Notes: generated by a model from the sequence alone, not told the origin. A stretch of 64,000 nt of DNA from Sipunculus nudus (GCA_026874595.1 CM049313.1:42932659-42996658), one strand, 5' to 3'. Numbered from the stretch's first letter, positions 12,382-24,082 are shown. Numbers and translations: made by a program.

Positions 12382-12725
12382 TTAAACCACATGGATCAGT
12401 CTCAACAAACACCTTGTCCCGATGGATCAAATGTATTATCCAGGCTGCTGGAATAGATACGAATCAGTTCAGTGCTCACAGGTGTAGGGCAGCTGCTACA
12501 AGCAAGGCTAATGCTTGTGCTGTGCCTATAGAAACTATCATTAAAAATGGAGGTTGGACCAACAGTAAGACACTTGCTAGGTTTTACAATATACCTATTG
12601 CTAACTCAGATACTTTTGCAAACTGTATTTTAGATGATGCAGTTTTAGGATCATGGATACACTGCATTGTTGTGAACATTTTGATTGATGGATCTGGTCT
12701 ATTAAAACTTGTATATTTATTTTGA
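12382..12725 (+). pseudogene. DIRS tyrosine recombinase, C-terminal part
   Basis: Continues the recombinase directly after the Helitron. It contains SAHRCRAAATSKA near 12472-12511, the H-x2-R box of tyrosine recombinases. The catalytic tyrosine context GGWTNSKTLARFYNIPI follows near 12552-12602. It ends at the stop at about 12723. The H, R and Y residues are preserved. Confidence 0.85.
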
Positions 12726-12757
12726 ATTTTTAATTGTTTGTTGACATACTTTTAACA

Positions 12758-12803
12758 TCTCGCGTGACCCTGTAGTACAAAAGGCTATGTTGAGGCAGAA
12801 TTC
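12758..12803 (-). repeat. DIRS right inverted terminal repeat
   Basis: Reverse complement of the left terminal repeat at 7460-7504 with a few changes. It lies just 3' of the recombinase stop, as expected for a DIRS-type element. Confidence 0.8.
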
Positions 12804-12840
12804 AACAATTAAACCAGACTTTCAAGTTGAAATTTGATGG

Positions 12841-12983
12841 GAATTCTACTGAAACATAGCTGAGTACGAAAGAATCACGTGCCTTCCCTAAGCACCCACC
12901 CTGCTAGGCAGTGTCCACTTCACAATTAAGCTTTAAATATTGACCTTGACCCTTTCGTACTTAGCTATGTTTCAGTAGAATTC
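12841..12983. repeat. Palindromic pair beyond the DIRS right repeat
   Basis: Arms 12841-12872 and 12952-12983 are reverse complements over 32 bases with one mismatch, separated by 79 bases. The arms resemble the outer part of the terminal repeats ('gattcta', 'acatagc', 'gtac'). They may represent the complementary region DIRS elements use to close their circular intermediate. That role is an inference. Confidence 0.7.
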
Positions 12984-13470
12984 AGTAGGTTCCATCTGTC
13001 GTAGCTCTGCTGAAATCGTACGGCAGTAAAGATCGTTGGATTTTTGTGACCTTTAGGCTTTTACCATGAATTCTGGTGTCGTAGGTTGCTGCCAGTGTAG
13101 TCGTAAATTGCGTAGATGCGATCGTAGGTTGTCGTAGGTGATTGTCTTTTGTCTCGGCCATTGTGTCGCCGGTTGTCGGCAGCTTGTCGTAGCCTAAGGT
13201 CTCATGGGCGTCAACCTGTTGTAGCTTGTCGTAGACTTTGTCGTCGCCTTTTTTTTTTTTGTTTTTTTTTTGGCGACCCGTCACGACCGCAACCACTCGC
13301 ATACAAAGTCGCCTACGTGCATGGGCGAGACCTGTTAAGCCGTGGTTACACTACACGACATTCGCTGGTCGCATGCACGGTCTAACCGATTATCGTAGCT
13401 GGAGGCGCGACAAGGTTCGACGACAAAGTCCTGTTAACACTTGCCGATTATCGCTGCCGATTTTTATATA
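12984..13470. repeat. GTCGTAG-rich segment right of the DIRS element
   Basis: Degenerate 'gtcgtag' and 'gttgtag' motifs recur, mostly in the opposite sense to those at 6741-7459. An uninterrupted T-rich run lies at about 13249-13271. Frames of 60-106 codons are byproducts of the repeats. No gene recognised. Confidence 0.5.
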
Positions 13471-13691
13471 TATTAAAAAAATATATAAATAAAATATCTT
13501 TATTAATATACAATATAAACATTTTATATATATACATGTATTGTATATACAAGAACAAGTAAACACATTTACTTATGTAAATAATATAGCACTTGAATAT
13601 AAATATAGATATAATATATATATATAATCATACCTATTAATTAATTTATTATATATTTGTACAAACTTTGTTAATGTATATATGTATTTAT

Positions 13692-13731
<40 letters not shown>

Positions 13732-14783
13732 AATATTTATTTATTTATATATGTAAATTATATAGTCTTTAAAATTTAATTTCTGCACTAACACACACCA
13801 TTACACACACACACGTATATATATATAAAGTAGTTCAAGGGGTCCTTGCAGGGGTGGATACAGAAATTTAGAATGTGGGGGGTCTCACATTGCAAGGCCG
13901 CGTAGTGGACCATGCAGTCGATACGCGAATGGGGGGGTTATGACCCAGAAGTATAATAATATTTTGATAAATTCAAAATTTCGGTTGTAATCGTGCAATA
14001 TGGGGTTGCTTTAATGCATTATAAGCAACACATATATTGTAACTGTTCTATACACTTGGTGTACACTGTACAATGATCCCCCCCCCCCATATTTTGGGTA
14101 AGGTCGAAAAAAGGGGAATTCTCACTGCTCTCTCATTTCTCACCTGATTTACTTTGTCAGCAAATTCACACATATTTAATGAGGTTAGAGGTCACAAAAT
14201 ATGCAACGGGCGTATATTGCAAGGTTTCTGAAGGGGGAGGGGTGAATATAAAAATTCGTGTTTTACAGCCATGAATATAAAATTTGTGTTTTGCAGCCAA
14301 GAACATTGATATAAGTATTTATAAGTGCTAAATCTACACACAAATATGCAAAGCTCGCAAAAAATAGGTCACAGTGACCAACCTTGATATTAAATAAGGC
14401 ATTTTTATGGTTTCACGTTTACAGTTTGTGCCTTGTTGATGACAAAAGACGAGTCGTAATATCCCGAGTCCAAAAAATACAACCATACGTGCGTAAAAAT
14501 GAAGCAAATATAGATGACACCGAGAGCCTTCAATACATGAAGGAGAAATTCAGCATTTATAAAAGTATTATATTTCAAAACATAACATACAACAATAACT
14601 GAGATTTCTTAGTTTTTGTACGAATTTCATTTAAACCAGATTAGACAGACTTTCTTCAAAATTTCCATGGTGATATATACTTTGTGTTACTAAAGTACCT
14701 TCATCAACAGCCCAAAATGTAAAACTTCCGCATTTAAGTGGTACAGTTTTGAAGGACTGGCTGCTCTAATTTATTTTCATTTT
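13471..14783. other. AT-rich spacer with (TA)n and a G-rich repeat
   Basis: 13480-13830 is almost pure A/T, with a (TA)n run at about 13698-13728. 13831-14300 resembles a dispersed element with runs of G and C ('aggggtggatacag' near 13850, a poly-C at 14082-14089), similar in style to 44375-44580. A 72-codon frame at 14384-14602 has no recognisable features. Confidence 0.45.
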
Positions 14784-15655
14784 AGCTCAGCTGACTAAAT
14801 GTCAACTGAGATATAGGTATGGCGCTTTGTCCGTCGTCCGTCCGGCCGTCAGTTAGCAAGGCACAGATCGTAACCACTGACTTTAATAACTACTAAGTGA
14901 ACATCCACAGAGGTCAATAAAATTAGGTCCCTGTGACCTATATCCTCTGAGCTGTGGGGCTTGTAAGTACCCCTGAGAATAATTATAAAAATTATACAAA
15001 ACTTCCAGTATTTTCATAATTAATGCATGGATTGTCATGAATCTTGCCTTGAACAGTGACAAAGACTAAATTTTGTCAGTTCCAGAGAACCTGTTTTTTC
15101 TAATTTTAATGGGTATTTTTCTATTTTCAGACTTAAATGACAATCATTTTCTCAGCTATGTTTTTTTTGTGGCATGAAAACTGGTGTGTTTATTGATGAT
15201 AAGCGGGTGCCCTGTTGTAATCACCCTGTTCGCCCCTCCGTCTATTCGTTTGTTCGCCTGTCTGTCCGTCCGTCCAATCACAAATTTGTTACAAAATGAT
15301 AACTCCATTTTGAATCGACATGCGGATTTCAACTTATGAATGGGAAACCTCTAAAGCAAGAACTATTTTAGGTAATCAGGGCAAAGTTCTAGGTCAATGG
15401 ACCCACTTAAGTAAAAAGATTGTCGATGTATTTTAAGCCAAACTTCTCATGCAAAACTTTCCATGTTACGCATATAACTCCAGTTTGGTTTGATATATTG
15501 TTTTAAACTTCATATAAATGGCCTACTACAGAAGTCTGAATCCTATCGATATTAGGTTTATGAGGTGAAGGGTCAAGGTTACAATAGCACCATTTTGAAA
15601 GAGCTAAAAAATATCCTCCTAGACATATTCAGCTGAGCGTCGAGACCCATGGGTC
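14784..15655 (+). mobile_element. AGCTCAGCTGAC-type interspersed element, copy 1
   Basis: Starts AGCTCAGCTGAC, followed by a 'ccgtccgtccgg' block. Ends CAGCTGAGCGTC, then the palindrome ACCCATGGGT. The same ends bound 19928-23112 and, reversed, 56645-58239. There is no coding capacity. It resembles non-autonomous elements common in bivalves, but I cannot assign the class. Confidence 0.65.
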
Positions 15656-15923
15656 ATATAATACTGTTAACTGTGCAGATGATGAACATTGTTTTTCTTG
15701 ATTGAACGCAAACATTTGAGTTGCGGAACAGAACACTAGTACAAGTTCCACAAATATACAACCATTACCTTACCCGTAGAATGTAGGTCACAATAACCTT
15801 ATTTTTGGTTTGCAAGAGACCGACCTGGGGATGAAGTATATAATTTGTTCGTTAATAATCTTTTAAATTTATTGCAGTTTGAATTATTTATCATAAATGA
15901 TTATGTCTGTTCGCTAAAGTGTT
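15656..15923. other. Spacer with no recognised feature
   Basis: Low-complexity AT-rich DNA between the element ending at 15655 and the short tandem repeats beginning near 15924. No frame or RNA gene was seen. Confidence 0.4.
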
Positions 15924-16120
15924 TATACATTATCGGTTAATTTTAATTTAGCAAATGTTGTTACATAATCGGATGATTTTGCATTACATTTTGGTGTTAC
16001 ATAATCGGTTGTTTTTTTATTACGTAATCGGTTGGTATTACATTATCAATTTATTTGTTATTACGTTATCAGTTCGTGTTACATTATCGGTTAATGTTAC
16101 ATTATAAGATGATTTTTAAA
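15924..16120 (+). repeat. Degenerate TTACATAATCGGTT tandem repeat
   Basis: About eight variants of TTACATAATCGGTT occur (for example near 15924, 15961, 16001, 16020, 16061 and 16079), spaced 18-40 bases. Variation is mainly at the middle (taat, tgat, ttat). No gene is present. Confidence 0.65.
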
Positions 16121-16282
16121 TTATCAGTTGTAACAAGCCCTATTACTCACCCGTTTTGTAAGTTGCTTCTCGTTAATACGTAAGTTGTAACACTAAAATA
16201 TAATAAATAGTTGTTTTTGAGTAACCAAGCCATAGAAAGATGAACATGACCGACTTTTCCCCGTACGTTAAAATTCATGTAC

Positions 16283-16507
16283 CTTTCTCTGGGGTTTCAG
16301 CGTACCAGCCCCGCTTCCTGAGTCCTATCCATAGATCCTCTTCCCTAGAAAACTGACCCGCCACGGGGACCGTCGTACTTAAATTCCCACCGAGTGACAA
16401 GCATTGTTTCACGGCTTCATACCAGGTGGCGTCAAGTGTAACTTTGCCGAGGCACGACCGCTGTCCCGAATACCGCTTACATCCATATGGCGTGCAGCTT
16501 GAACAGT
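16283..16507 (-). pseudogene. Gene A exon 4: N-terminal half of CTLD2
   Basis: After the acceptor 'aaaattatag' the exon reads DCSSCTPYGCKRYSG (first residue completed by exon 3), then ATWYEAVKQCLSLGGNLST and DLWIGLRKRGWY. These are the N-terminal cysteine pair, the W-x3-A-x3-C-x3-G-G-N-L core and the W-I-G-L strand of a long-form CTLD. It is open throughout. The likely donor GTACAT gives a phase 1 end. It is close to identical to 54653-54890. Confidence 0.8.
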
Positions 16508-17326
16508 CTATAATTTTAAAATATGAGAAATAGCTTGTGAGTTGTATTATGAATATCGCTATCTTTGTGAGAACACATAAATTACTCGTCTCTCTGTGAA
16601 TAACAAGGGAATTAAAATGTTCAAATCATTATCTTTTGGGGCAAATATATTACTTTAATGTATTTAAATGGAATTGGATATGTAACAGTATAGGCCTATG
16701 CTAGTCGATGTGCTTTCTATCCTTCACATAATGAATACAATATATCCAATGCATAACAAACAAATGACGTGATAATAGTGATAACATAGTGGTCAGAGAC
16801 CAAAACAACCTCCGACAGGATCCTAAATAAACTACACAGTAACATGGGAATTGTGCGCCACGGTTCGACAACTCCATATACTGGTTTACTAGTTTCTCTA
16901 AGTCTCAACAGAGACAAAAATCATACAATGATAATTCAGATTACTGCAAAACATTAATAGATTTTTCCAAGGAGTAAAAATTATAAAATAAAAATAGTTT
17001 TTAAAAATCACCGGCTCGCGCCATGGTATGGTTCTCTGAGTCCGTAGAATGATTTTTTTTTCAGGCCTCCTTATCACGTGTTATTGACTAGTATATTGTT
17101 CTTTTAAAACATTTATTAACGCAATTAATCATAGTATATATAAATACTGTATAATTCCTGAATGTAAAGCATTTTACATAAATTAGTGGAGTTTCCAAGA
17201 TATGCTAATAATGTCTACGTGATGCGTAATCTGTTGAAAATAAATTTCATGAATTACACGTGACAGATAAATAGGAAAATAGAATGGGAACTTATAAATG
17301 CTTGCTATATTTGAGGCGTTACTTGC

Positions 17327-17443
17327 CTGTCCACTGACACACGTATCCGTGAAGCTCCGTTGTACATTCCGCAGCGTAGATATACGTGCTCACGTAAGCA
17401 CACGAGAATGATTCTTTATCACGAAGTACATCATCGCTTGAAG
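17327..17443 (-). pseudogene. Gene A exon 3: C-terminal half of CTLD1
   Basis: Acceptor 'gattgcag'. Reads SSDDVLRDKESFSCAYVST, then AAECTTELHGYVCQWT, giving the last three CTLD cysteines. It is 117 bases against 123 in gene B, a two-codon difference. The donor is GCAAGT, a GC-AG intron shared with gene B. Phase 1 on both sides. Confidence 0.8.
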
Positions 17444-17798
17444 CTGCAATCAAAATCATATCCTTATCATAAATCATAACCATATTTTTGCGGGGGGGGG
17501 GGGGGGCTTAATTTTAACTAAATTCGCGTGGATAATTATTTCTCACAAACTGACGACGAATGCTGTATTTAATTGTGCCTTAAATTCCCAAACTTACTAT
17601 TCTTAAACCTACACCGTACTTATAATCATAACAATCCATTTTCAATATCATTCTTGATATAACTAGAACACTGACAGGTCAAAATGGGCCCCTCAAAAAG
17701 GCCCATAGACTTCCAGTGAGGGCTGATTAATGCCTTTTATATGAAGAGACAGGGAACTGACTCAAAACAGTATTTTAACAACTGAACAAAGATGTTAA

Positions 17799-18450
17799 AG
17801 GGGGTGGAAGCCTTAAATCTGAACCTGCTTAATTCAATTAATCCATCCATGAACATCGTAAACAGGGATGGCATACGCGCTATATGATCACAGTTAGTCC
17901 AGTAATTAAGGTAAAATGAGAAAAAAACAAGGCCCATGGGCGCTGCCGTGTTGGCTTGCTCGCCCCAGCACTGCTGACGTAACGGGAACCCTACTGTAGC
18001 AGCACAGTGATTGGCTTCAGGGCTGTAACCTCCAGCTGGGAGGCTGGTCAGTTGTGTGCCATCTGCTTGCGCAGCAGTGGTTTCTGCGCGGAGGTTAGGG
18101 TGAAGGTCATACTGAGAAAGCAGCATGACCACTTGCTGAACAACGCGCGAACTCAGCGAAATTCAACCGTATTTGACGAGCCAGAGATATGACAGTGTGA
18201 ACGAGTACTGCAAAATGACAAAAAAACATTGTCGGACGAGGATGAAAACACTTGGCGGGATTGTCATGCCTTGGATTCATTCATGGTCTCGACGCAGTCA
18301 CTTGTTACCGACGCAATGCCGACCAGGAGGTCACGCGAGTGCTACAGAGCTTAGAGAGGTGTCCGCGCGTCTGACTTGGCCGAAACCGATTGTGTCATCT
18401 AACCTGCCAGCTTTACTTTGTCTGTCGGAGGCGGTGCTTCGGACGTGATT
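17799..18450 (-). pseudogene. Left end of the THAP transposon, possible transposase C-terminal remnant
   Basis: The minus strand holds an open frame (about 18132 down to the left end) containing MGLVFFSFYLNYWTNCDHIA, and upstream of it broken frames rich in serine. Its position opposite the THAP end would suit the 3' part of the transposase gene. I do not recognise a catalytic motif, so this is positional inference only. Confidence 0.3.
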
Positions 18451-19927
18451 TTCCAGACACCTTATATCGAAAGTTGAAAGGAGATCGGTACCTTACATAA
18501 TGACTAATAGTAACAGGTAAGACCAGAAGGACTTTCAAATAAAACAATAATAATTACGTACGATATGCGTACGATCGTCAGTACTTTACTCCTGCATATA
18601 TTTTATATCTTTATATTTGGCCCTTTACACCTTCTGTCTTCCCTTTTTACTTTTTAAAAATTATTTGTGCAACTATGGATGTACCGGTAATGTATTGTAT
18701 CATTGTATGCATGTAAATAAATATTTTTTTATTATATTGTCCCTTCAAGTTTAACTGTGAAACTACCGCAAATGAAATATGTCATATATTATGTATACCA
18801 TACTTAAAATGAGTATTCATAACGTTAGGGGATAAGCTTCTTCATTCATACAGCTGCAAACTTGTTGGAAAGATTCTCACAAGCATGAATAGGGGAATAA
18901 AGCAGTGAAGCTCATAGCCATATACAAATGAACTTTTATAATAGTCTTGCAGTTTTCTTGTATTCATACATTTATTAAAACTTTAAAAAGTGGCCATGCA
19001 GTGAAATAAGGCATGTGCAAAATTTAGAAACATCTCACAGAAACATAAAAGATGTTGACCTGGACAGCAAATAAATGAACACATTTCACATTCATATTTA
19101 TAATACATTTTATTTTCACATTCAAAATCGCAAATCTGTAATCACTGTGCTGTATTTGTTCCAGGCAGATTAGGCTAATGGCTTTCAGACAACTGCCAGC
19201 CTGGATACACATTGGCAATATCTGGGAAGGGCAAACAGGATCACTCTGCCATCAAGAAGTGCTGTAGCCAGATCCAGATCCAGATGACAAGTACCCTGGT
19301 TTCAAAGAAGTGGAGGAAGCCCTGCAATAAAAATAATATTATAACCATTAACCACAGAATAGTGTTACATTCAGTGATATTTTTTTCTGATCTACCAATC
19401 AATGTTATAATTTAAATGTTTGCCTGTGTGTCAGAAGTAACATGAATATACAACATTTATATATTTATATTGAGAAAGTCTACTCCCAGTATTATAAGAC
19501 GGTAAACTATTATTTTATGTGTGCGTGTGTATATATATATTTATACATTTATAATATTGATATTGAGTGCATGTCATAAGTAACATTAAAATAGTTTTTA
19601 TGTATACTTGCATAAAGAAAATGACACTGAGGAGAGGTAAAAAATAGTGATTGTATTTATACATGTATATTATTTAATTAATAAAAAATCAATACAAAAT
19701 ATTGTTCACCTGTGTAAAAATTGTAAATAATAAAAAGTATGTTTGATCTGCGGAGCAGACCAAGTTTCTGACAACTGCCAGTCAATCCTTTATAAAAAAC
19801 GAGTGTCGAGTTTGATACTAATCGACATTTGACAAAAGTTCATGTTAACAAGAAAAATTCTTAAGATTCTTAATTTCAAGATACCTTTTATCTGTCCTTC
19901 CCTTTAATAATTGTTCAGATAATTTTT
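18451..19927. other. No gene recognised within the THAP transposon
   Basis: AT-rich sequence with no convincing frame. Two short frames (64 and 67 codons near 19024-19415) lack features. The material may be original transposon interior or later insertions. Confidence 0.4.
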
Positions 19928-22900
19928 AGCTCAGCTGACTATAAGTCATCTGAGCTATAGTCATGGTCCATTGTCCGTCCGTCTGTCTGTCCGTCCGGCC
20001 GGCCGTCCGTCCGTCCGTCCGTCTGTCTGTCTGTCCGTCTTTCTGTCCGTCCGTAAGACTGGCACGTTTCGACACCGTTGGACCTACGAATCTGAATTTC
20101 GGCATACGGTTAGATGTCCCCATAATCTCCTACCATGCCAAAAATTGGGTCAATAGGACTTCGTTCCTTTGAGATATTAAGGAAAAACCTCATTTTTTTA
20201 TTAGAAATCTATTTTCACACTTCTGCAGGACTGCCTAATATCAAAACCACTCATCAGGTTTTCTTCATATTTACCATAAATATTCCTCTATAAAGTTCCT
20301 ATGTACATGCCAGATATTAAGTCAGTATTATATAATTTAAAAAAGTTATGGGCCCAAACATAATGGACTTTGTAAAAAAATCAGGAAGATATTTGGTCAC
20401 TTAAGACCAAAAGTGTTAAAGTTAGGGACTTTTTTTCCAGTAATACAACTTTAATTAATCAAAATTTAATTGTATACCAAAAATTAGATCAAAATTTGTT
20501 AATTTTTTTTAAATATTGGCAAAAATATAAAATTGGTACCTTAAATTTTGCCCAACTTTGGCCATGGCACGTTTTTTTCCTGTGAGTACTGTGGATTTAA
20601 TTTTCACACCATGTATACATAAGGATTTAATCTGTTAAAATCTGAAATTTGAAAATAAAAGCTGCAAAATTAGGCTAGTTATTGAATTTTTTTGGAGGCT
20701 CTTGTTGTATTCCCTTACATTGTCAAGCAGTCCACTTTGATCCCTGTAGGTCATTCAGTGCACATCTTTATGCTCCCCAGGCTGTTGACATAATTTTAGA
20801 TGTCCCCAAACTCTCCTACCATACCAAAAATTGGGTCATTAGGACTTTGTTCCTTCGAGATATTAAGGAAAAAAACTCCGTTTTCCATAAAAAAAAAAGC
20901 CATTGTTACACTTCAAGGCTGCCTAATATCAAAACCACTGATCTGTTTTTGATCGTATTTAGTATTCACATTCTTTTATACATTTTCTATGAACATACCA
21001 AAAATTAGGTCAGTGTTGGGTATTATTTTGAAGTTATGGGCCAAAACATAATGCAATTTTTAAAAAAATCAGGAAATATATTTACTCACCTAACATGAGA
21101 ATTGCTGAACCTAGAGACTTTTTTTCAGGAATATAACTTTATTTAATCAAGATTCAATTGTTTACCCAAAATAAGATCTGAATTTTGCAAATTTTTCAAG
21201 TTATTAGCATAAATAAAAAATCAATACCTTAATTTTTTTTCAACTTTGGCACTGTTGATTTAATTTTCCCAGCATATATGCATAAGGATTTAATCTTTTA
21301 AAATCTGAAATTTCAAAAGAAATTGATAGGATTAAACAGCTTTTATTCATGTTTTCATACACCATGTCAAGTGTTGTTTACATCTAGCCTACCTAGTAGT
21401 ACAGCCTTCACTTGCATTATGTAACACCCCAGGCAGCTTACCTTTGCCCAGCTTGGCCACTACTAGCAGGCTTTCCCTCTGCCCTGCACTCATCCCCCCT
21501 CCAGCTGGTGCATAAACTAGATGAATGTTATAATTTTTCTGTATTTTATTTTATTCTTGGACATGCTACATTTTAGATTTTGTATTGAACCACCAGGATT
21601 ACAATGATTAAAGTTTACATTTAATTGTGTCCACAAAATGGTGTATTGCTGTGAAAGTGTGGATGTTCATGAGATAAGTAATTCCTTACTTCAGAAGAGT
21701 AAAAACTTCACCAGGTGTGAAATTGACTATTAATTCCAGTAATTAATTAAAACTGGGATAGTAATTAGCACAATGATATTGTTTGTCCCTCATTCAACCA
21801 ACAGTGTGTATACTTTATTTGAAAAGATGTTTTATTTTATCAAATTTCCTTTTATTTTATTTTGGTGAATAAAATTAAGCATGTCCTGAAAACTCCAATG
21901 TGCAAAACTTTTTAATAGTGATTCAAGGAATATTCTTGTAGATGCCATGTTGTGGCATTATTTTCTTTTAAAATCAGTTTAAACATTTATGATTTAAAAA
22001 TAATAAAATATATGTGTATGCATAAAATGACCCAATGTTTTCTACTCTGTATATATATTGATTGCAACTTTTGCAACAATTCTAATATTTTAACTTATAT
22101 TTTTAGGTTTTTTAATTAAAAATTTATAAACCTGTAAATAAAAAAATGATTCAGATAAAAACTTCTTAAAGGAGAAAGTGGATCTGCTTAAAAAAAAATA
22201 GGATTATATATAAACTTAAATGCATTATTCTCTTGAAAGTGAAATAAAGGTATTAGTCCATTCTGTCCACTTGCCTGTCCATCTGTAAATTTTCGTATGC
22301 AACACGTGCAGTATCTCAAAACTTTTACTGTTTTTCTTCATGACAGTCTTGTCAGAGTATTAGTTTGCAATCATATATTTAGAACTTTACTATAACCAAG
22401 TAGGAGGGCCCCTTTTCATCTTAGCTTTTCATATTCTTATATAAATGAAAAACATTACAATAGAATATTTCTACATCCACCTTCGTGCTGCTCTCACTTT
22501 GCCCTTCTCCGAACCCCATCCCAAAGTCAGCCTCAGTAAGCAAGAACAAGACGAATCAGATATATTCATACTTTAATATTTTGTATAACTATTCGTCCAT
22601 AGGTACCTATGTACATGCCAGAAATTATGTCAATTTTGTGTAATATGTCGACATAGTGGGCATCACAATAATGTACCTTGTCAAAACTAAAGAGATATTG
22701 TGTCATACAGTCACATATTCATAAATCACTTCATCAGCATATTTAATCATAACATCATATCTGTCAAATTGAACGCTTGCAGACTACCATTCACTTTAGA
22801 TCCTTCAACAAATAGCCGTATCATCATTCTACTACTGCTTATTACTGCTGTCATTGCATTCATATTTGCTCAAATATATCTCAATTTTCAACCCCTCCTA

Positions 22901-23112
22901 AATAAATAAAAAAATAAACCACTTTATTTGACTCTATTAATCCATCAGTCAGGTAATTTCATTCATCATTTACTCACATATTACATTACATTCCTTTATA
23001 ATAGCCCAACATGTACATGATATTCATAAGCTTTATCGACTCGATATAGTATCACAGTGGAGAAACATTTATAGTCCAATCACGATCAGCTGAGCGCCGT
23101 GACCCATGGGTC
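19928..23112 (+). mobile_element. AGCTCAGCTGAC-type interspersed element, copy 2 (nested)
   Basis: Starts AGCTCAGCTGAC at 19928, then a long CCGT/CTGT run to about 20055, and ends CAGCTGAGCGCC plus ACCCATGGGT at 23112. Inside are two related blocks about 690 bases apart (from about 20113 and 20801), both with 'tctcctaccat' and 'gagatattaaggaaaaa'. No coding capacity: the DGQTDRRTDG-like frame at 19926-20123 is the translated CCGT repeat. It is nested in the THAP transposon. Confidence 0.6.
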
Positions 23113-23489
23113 CCTTGATTTTTCTGAATATGAAATTCACCTTTTTAAGAGTAGGCCTACAGAATTATTTCTCACTTTTTGCAAAAGGACCCCGAAAGAA
23201 TAAATAATAACCCTGACGTGGGCGATGATGGGAACACAAGGTGAAAATATGACCCCAGCGTCTGCAAACTGCCAGGAATTTGATAAAAAAAAGCCTCATA
23301 CAATTTTAATTTTTAAAAGTCTCAAAAAAAGTTTAAACATAAAAAGTTTCAGTAACTGTCGAGATCTTGTTAACTGTTAAGAGACGTGACGGCACTTGCC
23401 TGCTTTTGCTCTCGTCCGCTTGACGGCCGGGCGAGTTAGGACCTCTGTCCACATCTTGGATCTTGTACACAAACAATGCTGTTATTGCA

Positions 23490-23777
23490 TCATGCCTCAG
23501 CTGTTAACATCTCATACTCTTCTTGTCCGTCGTTAGTGCTGTATTTGTCAGGTAGTCTTGAGTAAAATTTCCCATGCAGAAACCCCAGCCCTTGCCGAAA
23601 GGATGGGTGACCACTGCATGGCACCGAGTTGCCACGCCCACGGCCGATGTTGTGGAGCCTTTTTTGAGCTAATTCCCGTTTACTCGGGTCTCTGCGGCAA
23701 TTAGGGATCATGAAGAAAGCAATCCTCGTAGTGTTCACTCGACGGTTGGAATAATCGACCGCTTGACACTGAGGCAT
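23490..23777 (-). pseudogene. THAP zinc-finger domain, N-terminal part of a transposase remnant
   Basis: The 95-codon frame starts MPQCQAVDYSNRR, matching the start of THAP domains (M-P-x-C-x-A-x2-C-x-N-R). It then reads IAFFMIPN, a fit to the conserved phenylalanine/proline strand, and ELAQKRLHNIG. The second zinc ligand is tyrosine instead of cysteine, and the expected tryptophan near AQK-x-LHNIG is arginine. After about residue 50 the similarity fades, and the downstream CH ligands are not seen. It begins about 300 bases inside the right transposon end. Probably dead. Confidence 0.65.
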
Positions 23778-24082
23778 CTTTGATTTTGTAGTTGATAATT
23801 TGAAGGATTTGACGAGGCTTTAAGTAATACACGTGCACCGTAAGTGACAGTGTTTGGGTTCCCACCGCGTCATAGTCCCGTGTTATCTCGCCTTATCACG
23901 GGGCAGTTCACGGCTGCAGAAGCTGTCATGGCAGCGCCCAGTACTGCGCTTCTCGACTGCAATTCCATATTATTACATATACAGATTCTGATTATAATAT
24001 ATTTTCAATGTGCCCGGGCGGCCCTTCAGGTGTGACTTATCCATATATGGGGATTAAATTGCAAGGCTTCCACCCCCTTTAA

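Larger units (their letters stand above)
7460..12983 (+). mobile_element. DIRS-like tyrosine-recombinase retrotransposon, broken
   Basis: Order of parts: left inverted repeat (7460-7504), gag-like region (about 7505-8650), reverse transcriptase and RNase H (about 8650-10344), tyrosine recombinase (about 10384-12725, split by a Helitron), right inverted repeat (12758-12803) and a palindrome pair (12841-12872 and 12952-12983). Inverted ends, RT before RNase H and a C-terminal recombinase are the layout of the DIRS order. Many frameshifts and stops mean it cannot be active. It sits in the intron between exons 5 and 4 of lectin gene A. The corresponding intron in unit B is about 0.7 kb and lacks it. 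Confidence 0.85.
17795..24082 (-). mobile_element. THAP-type DNA transposon flanked by TTAA, internally rearranged
   Basis: TTAA at 17795-17798 and 24079-24082 flanks inverted ends AGGGGGTGGAAGCCTT (16 identical bases). Collinear unit B (near 56925) has neither ends nor insert, so it serves as an empty-site approximation. TTAA target duplication suggests piggyBac-like insertion. A 3 bp TAA target of Harbinger type cannot be excluded because the sequence is palindromic there. A THAP-domain N-terminus (23490-23777) faces inward from the right end. Much of the rest is replaced by later repeats, including a nested element at 19928-23112. Confidence 0.7.

Noticed and set aside
19926-20172. Three overlapping open frames rich in DGQTDRRTDG or SVCLSVRP repeats
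   Set aside because: They are translations of the CCGT/CTGT low-complexity run at the start of an interspersed element, open on both strands.
23844-24035. Plus-strand 63-codon frame near the THAP end
   Set aside because: Lies between the THAP start and the transposon end, has no features, and overlaps the likely 5' region of the transposase.
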